NCBI RefSeq assembly: GCF_034421375.1
Contig: NZ_CP139779.1
Coordinates: 310,001-374,000 of the forward strand
DNA: 64,000 nt
Source of the DNA: Microbacterium invictum
Lineage (GTDB): Bacteria; Actinomycetota; Actinomycetes; Actinomycetales; Microbacteriaceae
Direction of reading: 5' to 3'
Position 1 is the stretch's first letter, and each line of letters starts with the position of its first letter. The position numbers were made by a program, and so were the translations under genes. Under the pieces are notes generated by a model. That model searched no databases. It was not told the DNA's origin and saw nothing but the letters and a program-made list of their open reading frames with translations. This document shows positions 36,001 through 44,538 of the stretch, piece by piece.

Positions 36001-36407
36001 CTGTTGGGAAGGGCTACAACAGGCAGTCTTTCGTCCGATTCGAGCCGTCCGATCTCACCGGTGAGATCCAATCGATCGCCCTGGTGTTCAGTGCGCGAAC
36101 CAACGACTCGACCGGCACCGACATCGACATCGACGTCCGACGTGTCGAGGGCGAGTTCGACGAAGCCCTGGTGACCTGGAACACGAAGCCGGCTATCGGT
36201 GACTCGATCGCGACGTTCCCTGTCACATCGACCATCACCCAGGCCGTCGTCGATGTGACGGACGCGCTTCGAGACGCCGTGCGCGCCGGCGAACCAGTTT
36301 CGGTGGCTCTTGTTCAGACCCTCGGCCCAGGCCAGGCGGGTCTATCAACCGTGATCTGGAGCCGCGAGTCGGCGACGCCGCCGGTCATGCGCGTCACCCT
36401 CGCCTAG
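33027..36407 (+). CDS. Tat-exported heparinase-II/III-type polysaccharide lyase with multiple accessory domains
   Basis: The product is 1126 aa. GTG 33027 follows GAAGGAG and opens directly on a twin-arginine signal (HRRTFLAGSMAMTLLG, ending in AERAAAA). Residues about 40-380 form an alpha/alpha toroid (LLITDLAELRDRA, RLSNNWNIVCNSGM, EGMTYWNYATKYL). Residues about 380-620 form the heparinase II/III beta-sheet domain (HGDNDLGDFVFDSMGVRWASD). A beta domain (640-730), a discoidin/F5-8-type domain (735-865), a BIG_2-like domain (870-960) and a DNRLRE/CBM96-type domain (965-1126, AGDAWVNDGANANVNYGTSS) follow. It should cleave an acidic polysaccharide outside the cell; the exact substrate is unknown. 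A tatA gene follows 31 bp later. Confidence 0.85.
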   Translation: MHRRTFLAGSMAMTLLGLVEWSAERAAAAIRADVSPDLVSHPRLLITDLAELRDRASANSVAAALYAKVKADADAILSLPVAKYSIPDGLRLLETSREVVRRTYSLAFAWAVEQDPVYSTRLWNELQAVASFPDWNHARHSLDAGEMTHAVAIGYDWLYETWTESQRATLRAAIREHGLKPALTAYDTVSSFPLDWPRLSNNWNIVCNSGMTLGALAIADQEPALSAGIIERAAASIPLAIEEYAPGGAYPEGMTYWNYATKYLVTYIASLVSATGDDRGFIESPGLAETGYFPIYLGGPSGEAFNYYDGFLRLTRPSEMLWLATTFGQPVFGWWGLQGAQAETVSWNQSPMSVAWYEPDAVASPIETRLPLDRHFVRAEVVSIRSGWEDPSAMFTGFKAGDNATSHGDNDLGDFVFDSMGVRWASDLGVDDYNVPGYFDRGPEGQRWTYYRKRAEGQNTVVVNPSKSAGQLVPAVGAIIKKKFRAKAAFAIADLSQANAGLSSWRRGVLQFDDRQQLIVQDEFELIEPGEAWWFMHTTATINVAGDGRSAVLQKDGRQVLARIASPDGATFLNAEAKPLWTSPDPVEQQDVLGMRKLAIRLENTSGARLTVQFTPVREGVKTPKLKRARAMDSWDAGPESTAELASLAVDGVEVPAFSPENRFYSVELPDNVTRPAVSARPASRSGSVTVGRFGSLPGVVEVTVRQGNREPGRYRLHLTRPAVIDGPVAFPYPVIASADDGNVPANTVDGDLATRWSAEGDQWIAYDLGSDGPVAEVAIAWFNGDKRTTKFEIDVATSGEHEWRRVFEGTSSGTSADLETYAFAELTARYVRIVGHGNSVNRFNSISEVVIAGRTVTLPESNVFLASVASGAPAALAIGASVQLVATGTLSDGSAAELDAASVAFATDDPAIATVTPEGELTGVAAGDVSVSAIVITPSDHRLVYDRRIVSVADARTVTFSAAGDAWVNDGANANVNYGTSSTLIVKADPSVGKGYNRQSFVRFEPSDLTGEIQSIALVFSARTNDSTGTDIDIDVRRVEGEFDEALVTWNTKPAIGDSIATFPVTSTITQAVVDVTDALRDAVRAGEPVSVALVQTLGPGQAGLSTVIWSRESATPPVMRVTLA

Positions 36408-36438
36408 CCAGTCGGATCTCTCGAAAGGAGACGGTGGG

Positions 36439-36636
36439 ATGCTCCACAATCTCACGGGGTGGCACATGCTGATCATCCTGGCCGTACTCTTGCTGCTGTT
36501 CGGCGCCGCACGGTTGCCCGCGCTCGCGCGCGGCGTCGGTCAGTCGCTTCGGATCTTCAAGTCGGAGGTTCGTATGAAGGACGCCGACCCCAAGCGAGCC
36601 GGAGAGCCCGTCGACGAGCGAGGCAGCAGCGGCTGA
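36439..36636 (+). CDS. tatA: TatA-type twin-arginine translocase subunit
   Basis: The product is 65 aa; ATG 36439 follows AAAGGAG. It has a short N-terminal membrane helix (LTGWHMLIILAVLLLLFG), the hinge FGAARLP and an amphipathic helix ALARGVGQSLRIFKSEVR, then an acidic tail. This is a complete TatA/E. Actinobacterial housekeeping tatA normally sits with tatC. Here it lies immediately behind a gene whose product begins with a twin-arginine signal, so it may be a dedicated subunit for that large folded lyase. Confidence 0.92.
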   Translation: MLHNLTGWHMLIILAVLLLLFGAARLPALARGVGQSLRIFKSEVRMKDADPKRAGEPVDERGSSG

Positions 36637-36734
36637 CGTCCAGCACCACAACGACGGCGACCATGTGAAGCGCGCGGTGGCGTAGGCAAGTTGCCCCGCA
36701 ACAGAACAACACGACCCACAAAGGAGCGGCCGAC

Positions 36735-37394
36735 ATGCGCGCGTTGATCATTAGCGGGTCGGGACGGTACGCCGACCCATGGCATCCGTTCCTCGCCACC
36801 AGTCAGAAGCTCGCCGAGGTGCTCATCGCGGCCGGGGCGGACTGCACCATCGACGATGATGTCGAGGGGGCGTTGGCGCGGGCGGCGGACTTCGACCTGG
36901 TCGTGGTGAACGCCGGAGACCCCTGGCGCGGTGAAAGTGAGCATGCCGGCGCCCGCCCAGAGCAGGTGTCGCTCGAGGGTTTCGCTCGCGCCCTGCACGG
37001 CGGAATCGGCGTGCTCGCCATTCATAGCGCGGTGTCGTCGTTGCGCGACTACCCGGAGTGGGCTCTCGCCGTCGGGCGCGTCTGGCTCCCTGGCATCTCT
37101 TCGCACCCGCCGGCCGACGTCGCCCGGATCACCGGCGGAGTCTTTCCCGACGGCGAGCCGGTGCAGAGTTTCGAGGTGTTCGACGAACGGTACTGCCGAC
37201 TGCAGCCCGTCGGCCGAATTCACGCGGTGGCGACCCACCTGGGCCCCTGGGGCCAGGAGCCCACGGCATGGGTCACCGAGCATGGGCGAGCCCGCATCGC
37301 TGCAGACCTCCTCGGGCATGATGAGCGGTCCTACGACTCGCCCGACCACCGCCTTCTGGTGACGCAGCTCGCTGCGTGGGCGTCGCGACAGTGA
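36735..37394 (+). CDS. ThuA-like (trehalose-utilisation type) domain protein
   Basis: The product is 219 aa; ATG 36735 follows AAAGGAG. The amidotransferase-like ThuA fold is shown by ALIISGSGRYADPWHPFLATSQ, FDLVVVNAGDPW, and GVLAIHSAVSSLRDYPEW. The terminal RLLVTQLAAWASR is typical. ThuA proteins accompany sugar oxidoreductases and polysaccharide loci, but their reaction is poorly defined. It follows tatA by 98 bp on the same strand. Confidence 0.8.
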   Translation: MRALIISGSGRYADPWHPFLATSQKLAEVLIAAGADCTIDDDVEGALARAADFDLVVVNAGDPWRGESEHAGARPEQVSLEGFARALHGGIGVLAIHSAVSSLRDYPEWALAVGRVWLPGISSHPPADVARITGGVFPDGEPVQSFEVFDERYCRLQPVGRIHAVATHLGPWGQEPTAWVTEHGRARIAADLLGHDERSYDSPDHRLLVTQLAAWASRQ

Positions 37395-37446
37395 TCCCCC
37401 GCTTGGTATCTCGAAGGGTTCAGGTCGCTCGCCGAACCCGGAGAAC

Positions 37447-38256
37447 TCAAGGGAGGCTGCGAGAAATGCCCTGCGCGGTCACTTGCATGGCTGGGAGAAG
37501 CCTCGACAAGTCCTTGCGCACGTGGGAACTGACGAGTCCGAGCGCGGCGATGGCTGACCCCGCAGAGTTCTGAATCGGAACGGCGATCGAGGCGCTTCCC
37601 AGCCCCAGCTCTTCGCGGGTGCGTGCAAATCCCCGAGTCCGCACGGCTTCGAGTTCACGTCTGAGAGCGAGTTCATCGCGCACGGTGAAAGGTGTGTATC
37701 GCGCCATCGCGCGTGCAACGTGTGCGACGACATCGTCTGGCGCGTACGCGAGCAGCACCTTTCCTACGCCGGTCGCATGCAATGGCAGTCGATCGCCCAC
37801 TTGGGCGTGAAGCGGGGGACTGGAGACTCCGGCGATCCGCTCGATGTAGAGCGCACTGGCTTCCTGCCGGACCGCGAGGAACACGACTTCGCGCGTGGTC
37901 CCGTACAGATCCTGCAAGAAAGGGGCGGAGATCTTTCGGATGTCCTGCTGCACGTCCGCCAGCAGTCCCAATCGCCAGATACGACGACCCACGGAGTAGC
38001 GCCGATCTTCTTCTCGATGCAGAGCACCCCACTCGGCGAGCACCTTCACGAAGCGGTGCGTCGTCGAAAGCGCGAGTCCCGATCGCGCCGCGATCTCGGT
38101 GAGCGTCTGTCTGCGATGCCGTGCGTCGAATGTGCCGAGGATGCGAAGCGCGCGAGAGGAGACGGCGTCCGACAAGACTCCTCCTTTGCTCAGTGCGCCG
38201 AGCCACGCGTGCGAAAGGTCTGAGATCAGTATTCCATCCAGTGGAAGAACCGGCAT
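37447..38256 (-). CDS. IclR-family transcriptional regulator
   Basis: The product is 269 aa from ATG 38256, the start that leaves a normal N-terminal arm. ATGs at 38331 and further upstream are in frame and none has a clear ribosome-binding site. The winged helix is ALRILGTFDARHRRQTLTEI and SGLALSTTHRFVKVLAEWG. The effector domain contains LHATGVGKVLLAYAP and a C-terminal AALGLVSSHVRKDL. It is divergent from the Gfo/Idh-DUF993-isomerase-glycerate kinase operon and probably controls it. Confidence 0.85.
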   Translation of the reverse strand: MPVLPLDGILISDLSHAWLGALSKGGVLSDAVSSRALRILGTFDARHRRQTLTEIAARSGLALSTTHRFVKVLAEWGALHREEDRRYSVGRRIWRLGLLADVQQDIRKISAPFLQDLYGTTREVVFLAVRQEASALYIERIAGVSSPPLHAQVGDRLPLHATGVGKVLLAYAPDDVVAHVARAMARYTPFTVRDELALRRELEAVRTRGFARTREELGLGSASIAVPIQNSAGSAIAALGLVSSHVRKDLSRLLPAMQVTAQGISRSLP

Positions 38257-38390
38257 GACGACGTCACCGCTATCGGCGAAGCTGACACCCGCGGCGTCGC
38301 CCGGCCGGACCGGACGGAAGAGCACCGACATTGCGGACACCCGGGCCGTCCCGTGAGCGGAGACGCCTTGAGAACCAGAAAGCAGAACGC

Positions 38391-39581
38391 ATGACTGACG
38401 CAACCCTTCTCCACGTAGCCGCCCGCCCCGCTGTCCGCGAGGTAGGGATCATCATGAACGGCGTCTCGGGCCGCATGGGGTACCGCCAGCATCTTGTGCG
38501 CTCGATTCTGGCGATCCGTGATCAGGGTGGCATCGAGTTGCCCGACGGCACCAAAGTCACGGTGAAGCCGTTGCTGGTCGGCCGTAGCGAGGGCAAGCTG
38601 GCCGACCTGGCCGCCAAGCACGGCATCGACGACTACACCACCGACCTCGACGCGGCGCTGGCCGACCCGCGTTGGGAGATCTACGCGGACTTCCTCGTCA
38701 CTAAGGCCCGTGCGGCGTCGCTGCGCAAGGCCATCGCCGCCCGCAAGACGATCTACACCGAGAAGCCGACGGCTGAGACGGTGGCCGAGGCGCTCGAGCT
38801 CGCCCGGCTCGCAAAGGCGGCCGGGGTCAAAACCGGTGTCGTGCATGACAAGCTCTACCTGCCGGGCCTGCAGAAGCTGAGGCGGCTCATCGACTCCGGC
38901 TTCTTCGGCCGCATCCTGTCGGTGCGCGGCGAGTTCGGCTACTGGGTGTTCGAGGGGGACTGGCAGCCCGCTCAGCGCCCCTCGTGGAACTACCGCGCCG
39001 AGGACGGCGGCGGCATCATCGTCGACATGTTCCCGCACTGGAACTACGTTCTCGAGAACCTGTTCGGAGAGGTCCAGTCGGTGTACGCGCAGGCCGCCGT
39101 GCACATCGTCGACCGTTGGGACGAGAACGGCGAGCACTACACCGCTACCGCCGAGGACGCCGCGTACGGCATCTTCGAGCTGGAGGGCGGCGTCGTCGCG
39201 CAGATCAACTCGTCGTGGACCGTGCGTGTGAACCGTGACGAGCTCGTCGAGTTCCACGTCGACGGCACGCTTGGTTCGGCCGTCGTCGGCCTCTTCGGCG
39301 CGAAGATCCAGCACCGCAACGCCACCCCGAAGCCGGTGTGGAACCCCGACCTCGCCGACGACCACGACTACGAGGCTGACTGGGCCGAGGTTCCGGCGAA
39401 CGAGATCTTCCAGAACGGCTTCCGCCAGCAGTGGGAAGAGTTCCTCGTCTCCTACGTGACGGGCACGGACTACGAGTACGACCTCTTGTCGGGCGCGCGC
39501 GGCGTGCTGCTCGCCGAGGCGGGCCTGCAGTCCAGCCGCGAGGGCCGCAAGGTCGAGCTGCCGACGCTCACACTGGAGTGA
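38391..39581 (+). CDS. Gfo/Idh/MocA-family oxidoreductase
   Basis: The product is 396 aa. ATG 38391 has AGAAAGCAGA upstream. The Rossmann region is VGIIMNGVSGRMGYRQHLVRSI, slightly atypical in place of the usual GxGxxG. The EKP motif is present in IYTEKPTAET, and the catalytic region contains GVVHDKLYLPGLQK and GIIVDMFPHWNYVLE, with the Asp and His expected in this family. It uses NAD(P) to oxidise a sugar or cyclitol hydroxyl. DUF993 and isomerase genes follow with almost no gap. Confidence 0.87.
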   Translation: MTDATLLHVAARPAVREVGIIMNGVSGRMGYRQHLVRSILAIRDQGGIELPDGTKVTVKPLLVGRSEGKLADLAAKHGIDDYTTDLDAALADPRWEIYADFLVTKARAASLRKAIAARKTIYTEKPTAETVAEALELARLAKAAGVKTGVVHDKLYLPGLQKLRRLIDSGFFGRILSVRGEFGYWVFEGDWQPAQRPSWNYRAEDGGGIIVDMFPHWNYVLENLFGEVQSVYAQAAVHIVDRWDENGEHYTATAEDAAYGIFELEGGVVAQINSSWTVRVNRDELVEFHVDGTLGSAVVGLFGAKIQHRNATPKPVWNPDLADDHDYEADWAEVPANEIFQNGFRQQWEEFLVSYVTGTDYEYDLLSGARGVLLAEAGLQSSREGRKVELPTLTLE

Positions 39582-39586
39582 TCCGC

Positions 39587-40801
39587 ATGCTGACGACCAC
39601 CGCGAGCCTCACCCTGCTCGCCGCCGATGGCACGGTGTCTGCCACCGCGCTCAATGCGGCTCCCTCGTTCGCCAAGCCGGCTGGCCCGCTACAGAGTCGG
39701 GTCGCCTACGCCGCGGCCCATGTGGTACCTCGCACCAGCGCGGACAACACGCCCGGGCGTCCCGCCGAGATCGACTGGGATGCGACTCTGGACGCCCGAC
39801 GTCACGTCTACTCGTGGGGCCTCGGCGTCGCCGACGCCATGGACACAGCCCAGCGCAATATGGGCCTCGACCCCGCCGCGACCCGCGAACTCATCGCCCG
39901 CTCCGCGCGCGTCGCGCGCGAAGAGGGCGGTGCGGTGGTCGTCGGCGTCAACACCGACCACGTCGAGGCTGCGATGATCTCGCTTGTCGAGATCATCGAC
40001 GCTTACAAGGAGCAACTGCACTTCACCGAGGAGCAGGGAGCCGGGCCAGTTCTCATGGCCTCTCGCCACCTCGCGCGAGCGGCAACGAGCCGCGCTGACT
40101 ATCTCCACGTGTACAGCTCAGTGCTGCAGTCCGCGACGACGCCCGTCGTCTTGCACTGGCTCGGGACCGCGTTCGACCCCGCCCTCGCGGGGTACTTCGG
40201 TTCGGGCGACTGGAGCCAGGCGGCCGACGTCCTCGTCCGGATCATCGCAGAAAACCCTGGCAAGGTTGCGGGCGTCAAGATGAGCCTCCTCGATGATGCG
40301 GCGGAAGTCTCGGTACGCGAGCGGCTCCCCGACCGCGTGCGCATGTTCACGGGCGATGACTTCAACTACGTCGGGCTCATCGGTGGCGCAGACGTTCCCG
40401 AGGCCAGCCAGCCGACGCGGAACCCGACATCAACGAGGCAACACTCAGATGCGCTACTCGGCGCGTTCGCGGCGATCACCCCGGTCGCCTCGGCCGCGAT
40501 CCAGGCGCTGGATGCCGGCGACTCCGCTCGTTATCTCGCGATCCTCGGCCCGACTGAGGCACTGAGCCGCCACGTGTTCGCCGCGCCTACGTTCTACTAC
40601 AAGACCGGCGTCGCCTTCCTGTCGTGGCTCAACGGCCACCAGGCGGCGTTCCAGATGGTCGGTGGCTTGCACTCCGCGCGCAGCCTGCCGCACCTGTCAC
40701 GAATCATCGAACTCGCAAACGCGTCGCAAGCACTTGAGAAGCCAGAACTCGCCGCCGAGCGGTGGCACGGGATGCTTCGACTGAACGGCGTGGACATCTG
40801 A
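39587..40801 (+). CDS. DUF993 family, DHDPS/NAL-like class I aldolase fold
   Basis: The product is 404 aa. ATG 39587 lies 5 bp after the oxidoreductase stop; GTG 39578 is an in-frame alternative. It resembles dihydrodipicolinate synthases beyond the DUF label. The segment VAGVKMSLLDD places a lysine (about Lys231) where DHDPS forms its Schiff base. VRMFTGDDFNYVGLIGGA matches the following DHDPS strand, and YLHVYSSVLQSATTPVVLHW matches the tyrosine-containing strand. I therefore infer a retro-aldol or dehydratase reaction on a keto acid produced by its neighbours. Its function is not established as far as I know. Confidence 0.75.
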   Translation: MLTTTASLTLLAADGTVSATALNAAPSFAKPAGPLQSRVAYAAAHVVPRTSADNTPGRPAEIDWDATLDARRHVYSWGLGVADAMDTAQRNMGLDPAATRELIARSARVAREEGGAVVVGVNTDHVEAAMISLVEIIDAYKEQLHFTEEQGAGPVLMASRHLARAATSRADYLHVYSSVLQSATTPVVLHWLGTAFDPALAGYFGSGDWSQAADVLVRIIAENPGKVAGVKMSLLDDAAEVSVRERLPDRVRMFTGDDFNYVGLIGGADVPEASQPTRNPTSTRQHSDALLGAFAAITPVASAAIQALDAGDSARYLAILGPTEALSRHVFAAPTFYYKTGVAFLSWLNGHQAAFQMVGGLHSARSLPHLSRIIELANASQALEKPELAAERWHGMLRLNGVDI

Positions 40802-40891
40802 ATTGCTCCGATGTCACGCACTTCTCCATCGCCTGGGGCGGCCGCCGTTGGCGCGTCCGGCCCGTTCCGAGCACAGCGCAGAGGATCACGA

Positions 40892-41779
40892 ATGAGCCGT
40901 CCCGACAGACGACTGTCCATCAATCAGGCCACCATCAAGCACGCCGATCTCGCGACCGCGCTCCGTGTGACTGCCGAGGCGGGAGTGCAGGCCATCGGTT
41001 TGTGGCGTGAGTCGGTGCATGCGGTTGGTCTCGCTACTGCGGCAACGATGCTGAGCGACTCTGGACTGCGGCTCACCACGCATTGCCGATCAGGGTTCTT
41101 CACGATGCCTGAAGGGCCCGCTCGACGCGAGGCTCTGGCCGATAATCGAGCCGCGATCGAAGAGGCGGCAATCCTCGCTGCCGCGGGCGCAGAGGGATCC
41201 ACTGCGATCCTCGTGCTCGTAGCCGGCGGGCTGCCCGACGGATCACGCGACATCATGGGCGCGCGCGAGCGGGTACGTGATGCCGTCGGTGAGCTGGCGC
41301 CTCATGCCGCCGCGGCCGGGGTCACCCTCGCGATCGAGCCGTTGCATCCGATGTACGCCTCGGACCGGTGCGTCGTCGCGACCCTCGGTCAGGCCCTAGA
41401 CATCGCCTCCGATTTCGACCCCTCCGTCGTGGGCGTCGCCGTCGATTCCTTCCACGTCTGGTGGGATCCCGACGTGTTGCATCAGATCGAACGCGCGGGG
41501 CGAGAGGCTCGGCTCGCCACCTACCAGGTGTGCGACTGGAGGACGCCCCTCCCCGCAGACGTCTTGCTGAGCCGACATTATCCAGGCGACGGCGTGATCG
41601 ACCTCGCGAGGCTGACCTCTGCTGTCGAGGCAACGGGATACGACCGCGACATTGAGGTCGAAATCTTCAATGAGGCGGTCTGGGCGACCGATCCGATTGA
41701 GACGATTGAGCGGAGTGCTGCCGGATTTGCGTCGTCCGTGTCCCCGCACCTGCGCACGCTCGGCGGTGTCCTCCCTTGA
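40892..41779 (+). CDS. Sugar phosphate isomerase/epimerase (xylose-isomerase-like TIM barrel)
   Basis: The product is 295 aa; ATG 40892 with GAGG upstream is preferred to ATG 40811. Metal-site residues appear in order: Glu in LAIEPLHPM (near residue 148), Asp in VGVAVDSFHVWWDPD, His in the same motif and Glu in IEVEIFNEAVW. It acts on keto sugars or keto acids between the oxidoreductase and DUF993 reactions, which is an inference from their invariant order here. Confidence 0.83.
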   Translation: MSRPDRRLSINQATIKHADLATALRVTAEAGVQAIGLWRESVHAVGLATAATMLSDSGLRLTTHCRSGFFTMPEGPARREALADNRAAIEEAAILAAAGAEGSTAILVLVAGGLPDGSRDIMGARERVRDAVGELAPHAAAAGVTLAIEPLHPMYASDRCVVATLGQALDIASDFDPSVVGVAVDSFHVWWDPDVLHQIERAGREARLATYQVCDWRTPLPADVLLSRHYPGDGVIDLARLTSAVEATGYDRDIEVEIFNEAVWATDPIETIERSAAGFASSVSPHLRTLGGVLP

Positions 41780-41849
41780 CAGCAGCCACTCGTTCACGTG
41801 ATGAAGCGCGCTCATCCACGTTGATGATGTCACTCAGCCAGGGAGCGCC

Positions 41850-43001
41850 TTGAGTCGAGTCGTGTTCGTGCCCGACAGCTACAAGGGCAGTCTCCCCGCC
41901 GCCGATGCGGCGCGTGCGCTCGCCCACGGTTGGGGAATCGTCGATGCGAATTTGCGTCCGGTGCTCATGCCGATGGCCGACGGGGGAGAGGGGACGATCG
42001 CCGCGATCGAAGCTGCTGTTTCAGGCGCACTTCGCGTGCCCGTCCAAGTGACCCACCCCACGAATCAGGGCGCATCGAGCGTCGGGACATCCTGGTTGCT
42101 GCTTCCCGCTGACCCGGATGCGGAGCGGGGCACCGCTGTCGTAGAACTCGCCTCGACCGCGGGCCTGGAACTCCTCGGCGACAAGCTCGACCCGTGGAAC
42201 GCCAGTACCTATGGCTTCGGACAGGCGATCGCGGCAGCGCTCGACTTCGGTATTTCGAAGCTCGTACTGGCGATCGGTTCAAGTGCTTCGACCGACGGTG
42301 GAGTCGGAATGCTTGCCGCGCTCGGTGCGACGGTGGGGGGAGTCGACCCACACCGGGTTCGCGGCGCGGCCTCGCTCGGCGCGATAACTTCGATCGACAT
42401 ATCCACCATGCGTCCTCTGCCCTCTGGTGGTGCAACGGTGATCACCGATGTCACCTCGCCTCTGATCGGCGCGGCCGGAGCTGCAAGTCTGTTCGGCCGC
42501 CAGAAGGGGTTCGAGCCTGCCGAGCTCTTAGCTGTGGACGAATTGCTTGCAACGCTGCCACGGATGCTCGCAGTCGATCCCGCCTCACCGGGTGCGGGAG
42601 CGGCGGGCGGGACGGGATACGCGGCGCTCGCGTGGGGTGCCAATCTCACCCGGGGGGCAGACACCGTTGCAGAGATCATCGGATTGCGGTCAGCGATCGC
42701 TCAGGCTGACTTCGTCGTCACCGGCGAAGGAAGTTACGACAACCAGTCGACTCTGGGAAAGGTGCCTGGTTTCGTTCTCGAGCTGGCGCGCGATCTTCAC
42801 CGTCCAGCGGCGATCGTTGCCGGACGGCTCGCGCACGACGCTCTCGGCGACGGGTTCTCCGCGGCGGTCTCGCTGACAGAGCTTGCCGGCAACACCGACC
42901 TCGCGGTTGACCAACCCGAGAGATGGCTGCGCCAAGCCGGAGCATCGTTGGCGTCGTGGGCATCGGTCAACGGTGGAGAACACGCTTCGCGACAACGATG
43001 A
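41850..43001 (+). CDS. glxK: Glycerate 2-kinase, GarK/GlxK type
   Basis: The product is 383 aa; TTG start 41850 follows GGGAG. Family signatures: VFVPDSYKGSLPAADAARAL at the N-terminus, MADGGEGTIAAI, LASTAGLELL, GSSASTDGGVGMLAALG, and DFVVTGEGSYDNQSTLGKVP. It phosphorylates D-glycerate to 2-phosphoglycerate. As the last gene of this operon it implies that the pathway yields glycerate or a precursor such as tartronate semialdehyde. Confidence 0.9.
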   Translation: MSRVVFVPDSYKGSLPAADAARALAHGWGIVDANLRPVLMPMADGGEGTIAAIEAAVSGALRVPVQVTHPTNQGASSVGTSWLLLPADPDAERGTAVVELASTAGLELLGDKLDPWNASTYGFGQAIAAALDFGISKLVLAIGSSASTDGGVGMLAALGATVGGVDPHRVRGAASLGAITSIDISTMRPLPSGGATVITDVTSPLIGAAGAASLFGRQKGFEPAELLAVDELLATLPRMLAVDPASPGAGAAGGTGYAALAWGANLTRGADTVAEIIGLRSAIAQADFVVTGEGSYDNQSTLGKVPGFVLELARDLHRPAAIVAGRLAHDALGDGFSAAVSLTELAGNTDLAVDQPERWLRQAGASLASWASVNGGEHASRQR

Positions 43002-43133
43002 CATCAGGCTGTCCAGAGGCGGGTGCGATTGCAGATTCATGAGCTGACGACGCAGGAAGCAACTGGGACCGACTTGATGTCCGAGAATCCGCACTACCGG
43101 ATCGCCAGCGCCGTTCCGTGACCTGCTGAGGAC

Positions 43134-43960
43134 CTACTTCACGCTGCCCTGCGTCAGTCCTTCCGTGAAGCGGCGCTGGAAGATGAGGAACAGAACGCAG
43201 ATGGGAAGGATCGCCAGAACCGCCACCGCGCTGGTGAGCGACCAATCTTGCCCGAAGCTCTCGGAGAATCGGTAAAGCTGGTGGTCACCGGCAGCTTGCC
43301 TTGGTCCTGCAGCATCACGAAGGCGATCTGGAACTCGCCCCAGACGGCGACGGCGACGACGAGCCCTACGGTGAGGAAGCCGGTCCAGGAGATGGGAAGG
43401 ATGATGCGCACCAGTACCTGGAGCTTGGTGGCGCCGTCTACATAAGCCGCCTCTTCGATCTCGCGAGGGATGCGGACGAGGTAGCTGCGCAGCAGGAAGA
43501 TGGCGAGGGGTGAGTTGATGGCGGTGTAGATGATGATCAGGCCCACGAAGTTGTTGAGCAGCCCGAGTGTTCGCCAGGTGAAGAAGAGCGGCACCAGGTA
43601 GAGCCAGATGGGGAACGCGGTGACGGCGAGCATATAGAACAGCACGGCCCCGCTGCCGCGCGGCTCGAGGCGGGCGAGATTGTACGCTGCAAGCCCGGCG
43701 AGGACGAGCACGCACGCCACCGTTGAGAAGACCAGCAGGAGGCTGTTGGCGGCGTGGAGTGCGAAGTCGCTGTCTTGCCAGGCGGTCACGAAGTTGCCGA
43801 ACTGCGGGTTCTGCGGAAGCCCGATGGGATTGAGCGCGAGTTCGGTGCGGCTCTTGAGGGAGTTCGTGACGAGCACGAACAGCGGGAAGGCGGCGAAGAC
43901 CGCGAGGATGATCAGGGGGATGTGGCGGCCCACGCGGGCTGCCGTCGTCGTCGGCGCCAT
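43134..43960 (-). pseudogene. ABC sugar importer permease, MalG type, frameshifted (importer 3)
   Basis: The coding sequence starts at ATG 43960 (overlapping the MalF stop as ATGA). It reads as a normal MalG-type permease through the EAA loop (IEEAAYVDGATKLQVLVRIILPI) to GKLPVTTS. One base is missing near 43276, after which the frame ends in nonsense. The correct C-terminus (SESFGQDWSLTSAVAVLAI... to TEGLTQGSVK) continues in the next frame to a TAG at 43134-43136. It is either a genuine pseudogene in a decaying importer or a sequencing error. The truncated partner upstream and lost binding protein favour decay. Confidence 0.85.
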
Positions 43961-44538
43961 CAGATCTCCCACCCGCGCTTGCGCATCAGGATGAACAGGC
44001 CGAGGAGGAAGCTGGCGAAGATCGCCATGCTGACGCCCTGGGCCGCGGCATAGCCGGCGTCAAACTCGGTGAAGGCCGTCTTATAGACCAGTGTGCCGAG
44101 AACCTCGGATGACCCGGCGGGTCCGCCCTGGGTGAGAACCCAGACGTAGTCGAAGACGAGGAAGGACCAGATGCCGGTCATCAGGAACATGAAGATGAGG
44201 GTCGGCCGGATGGCGGGAATCGTGACGTGCATCAGCTGGTGCCACAGATTGGCGCCGTCGAGCCGCGCTGCTTCGTAGAGCTCGGTGGGCACGCCCTGCA
44301 TCGCGACGAGCAGGAGCGTGGCGAGGAAGCCCCAGTAGTGCCAGTTGTCGATGAAGGCGATCGTCCAGAGCGCCGTCGACTCCTGCCCGAGAAGGGCCTT
44401 GTCGAACCCCTGGATGCCGAACGAGGAGAGGAAGGACGGCAGTCCTTTGTCGGGGTTGAGGATGAACTTCCAGATGCTCGCCACGACGACGCTGGGGAGC
44501 ACGTAGGGGATGAAGTAGACCAGCCGGTAGAACGGGTT
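43960..44538 (-). pseudogene. ABC sugar importer permease, MalF type, 5'-truncated (importer 3)
   Basis: Only the C-terminal two thirds (about 192 aa) remain, from NPFYRLVYFIPYVLPSVVV onward, with the EAA loop YEAARLDGANLWHQLMHVTIPAI and a normal end at TGA 43960-43962. Upstream of 44538 the sequence changes abruptly to the opposite-strand tail of a PfkB kinase. The first two helices and the usual binding-protein gene are gone, so the importer cannot be functional as it stands. Confidence 0.85.
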
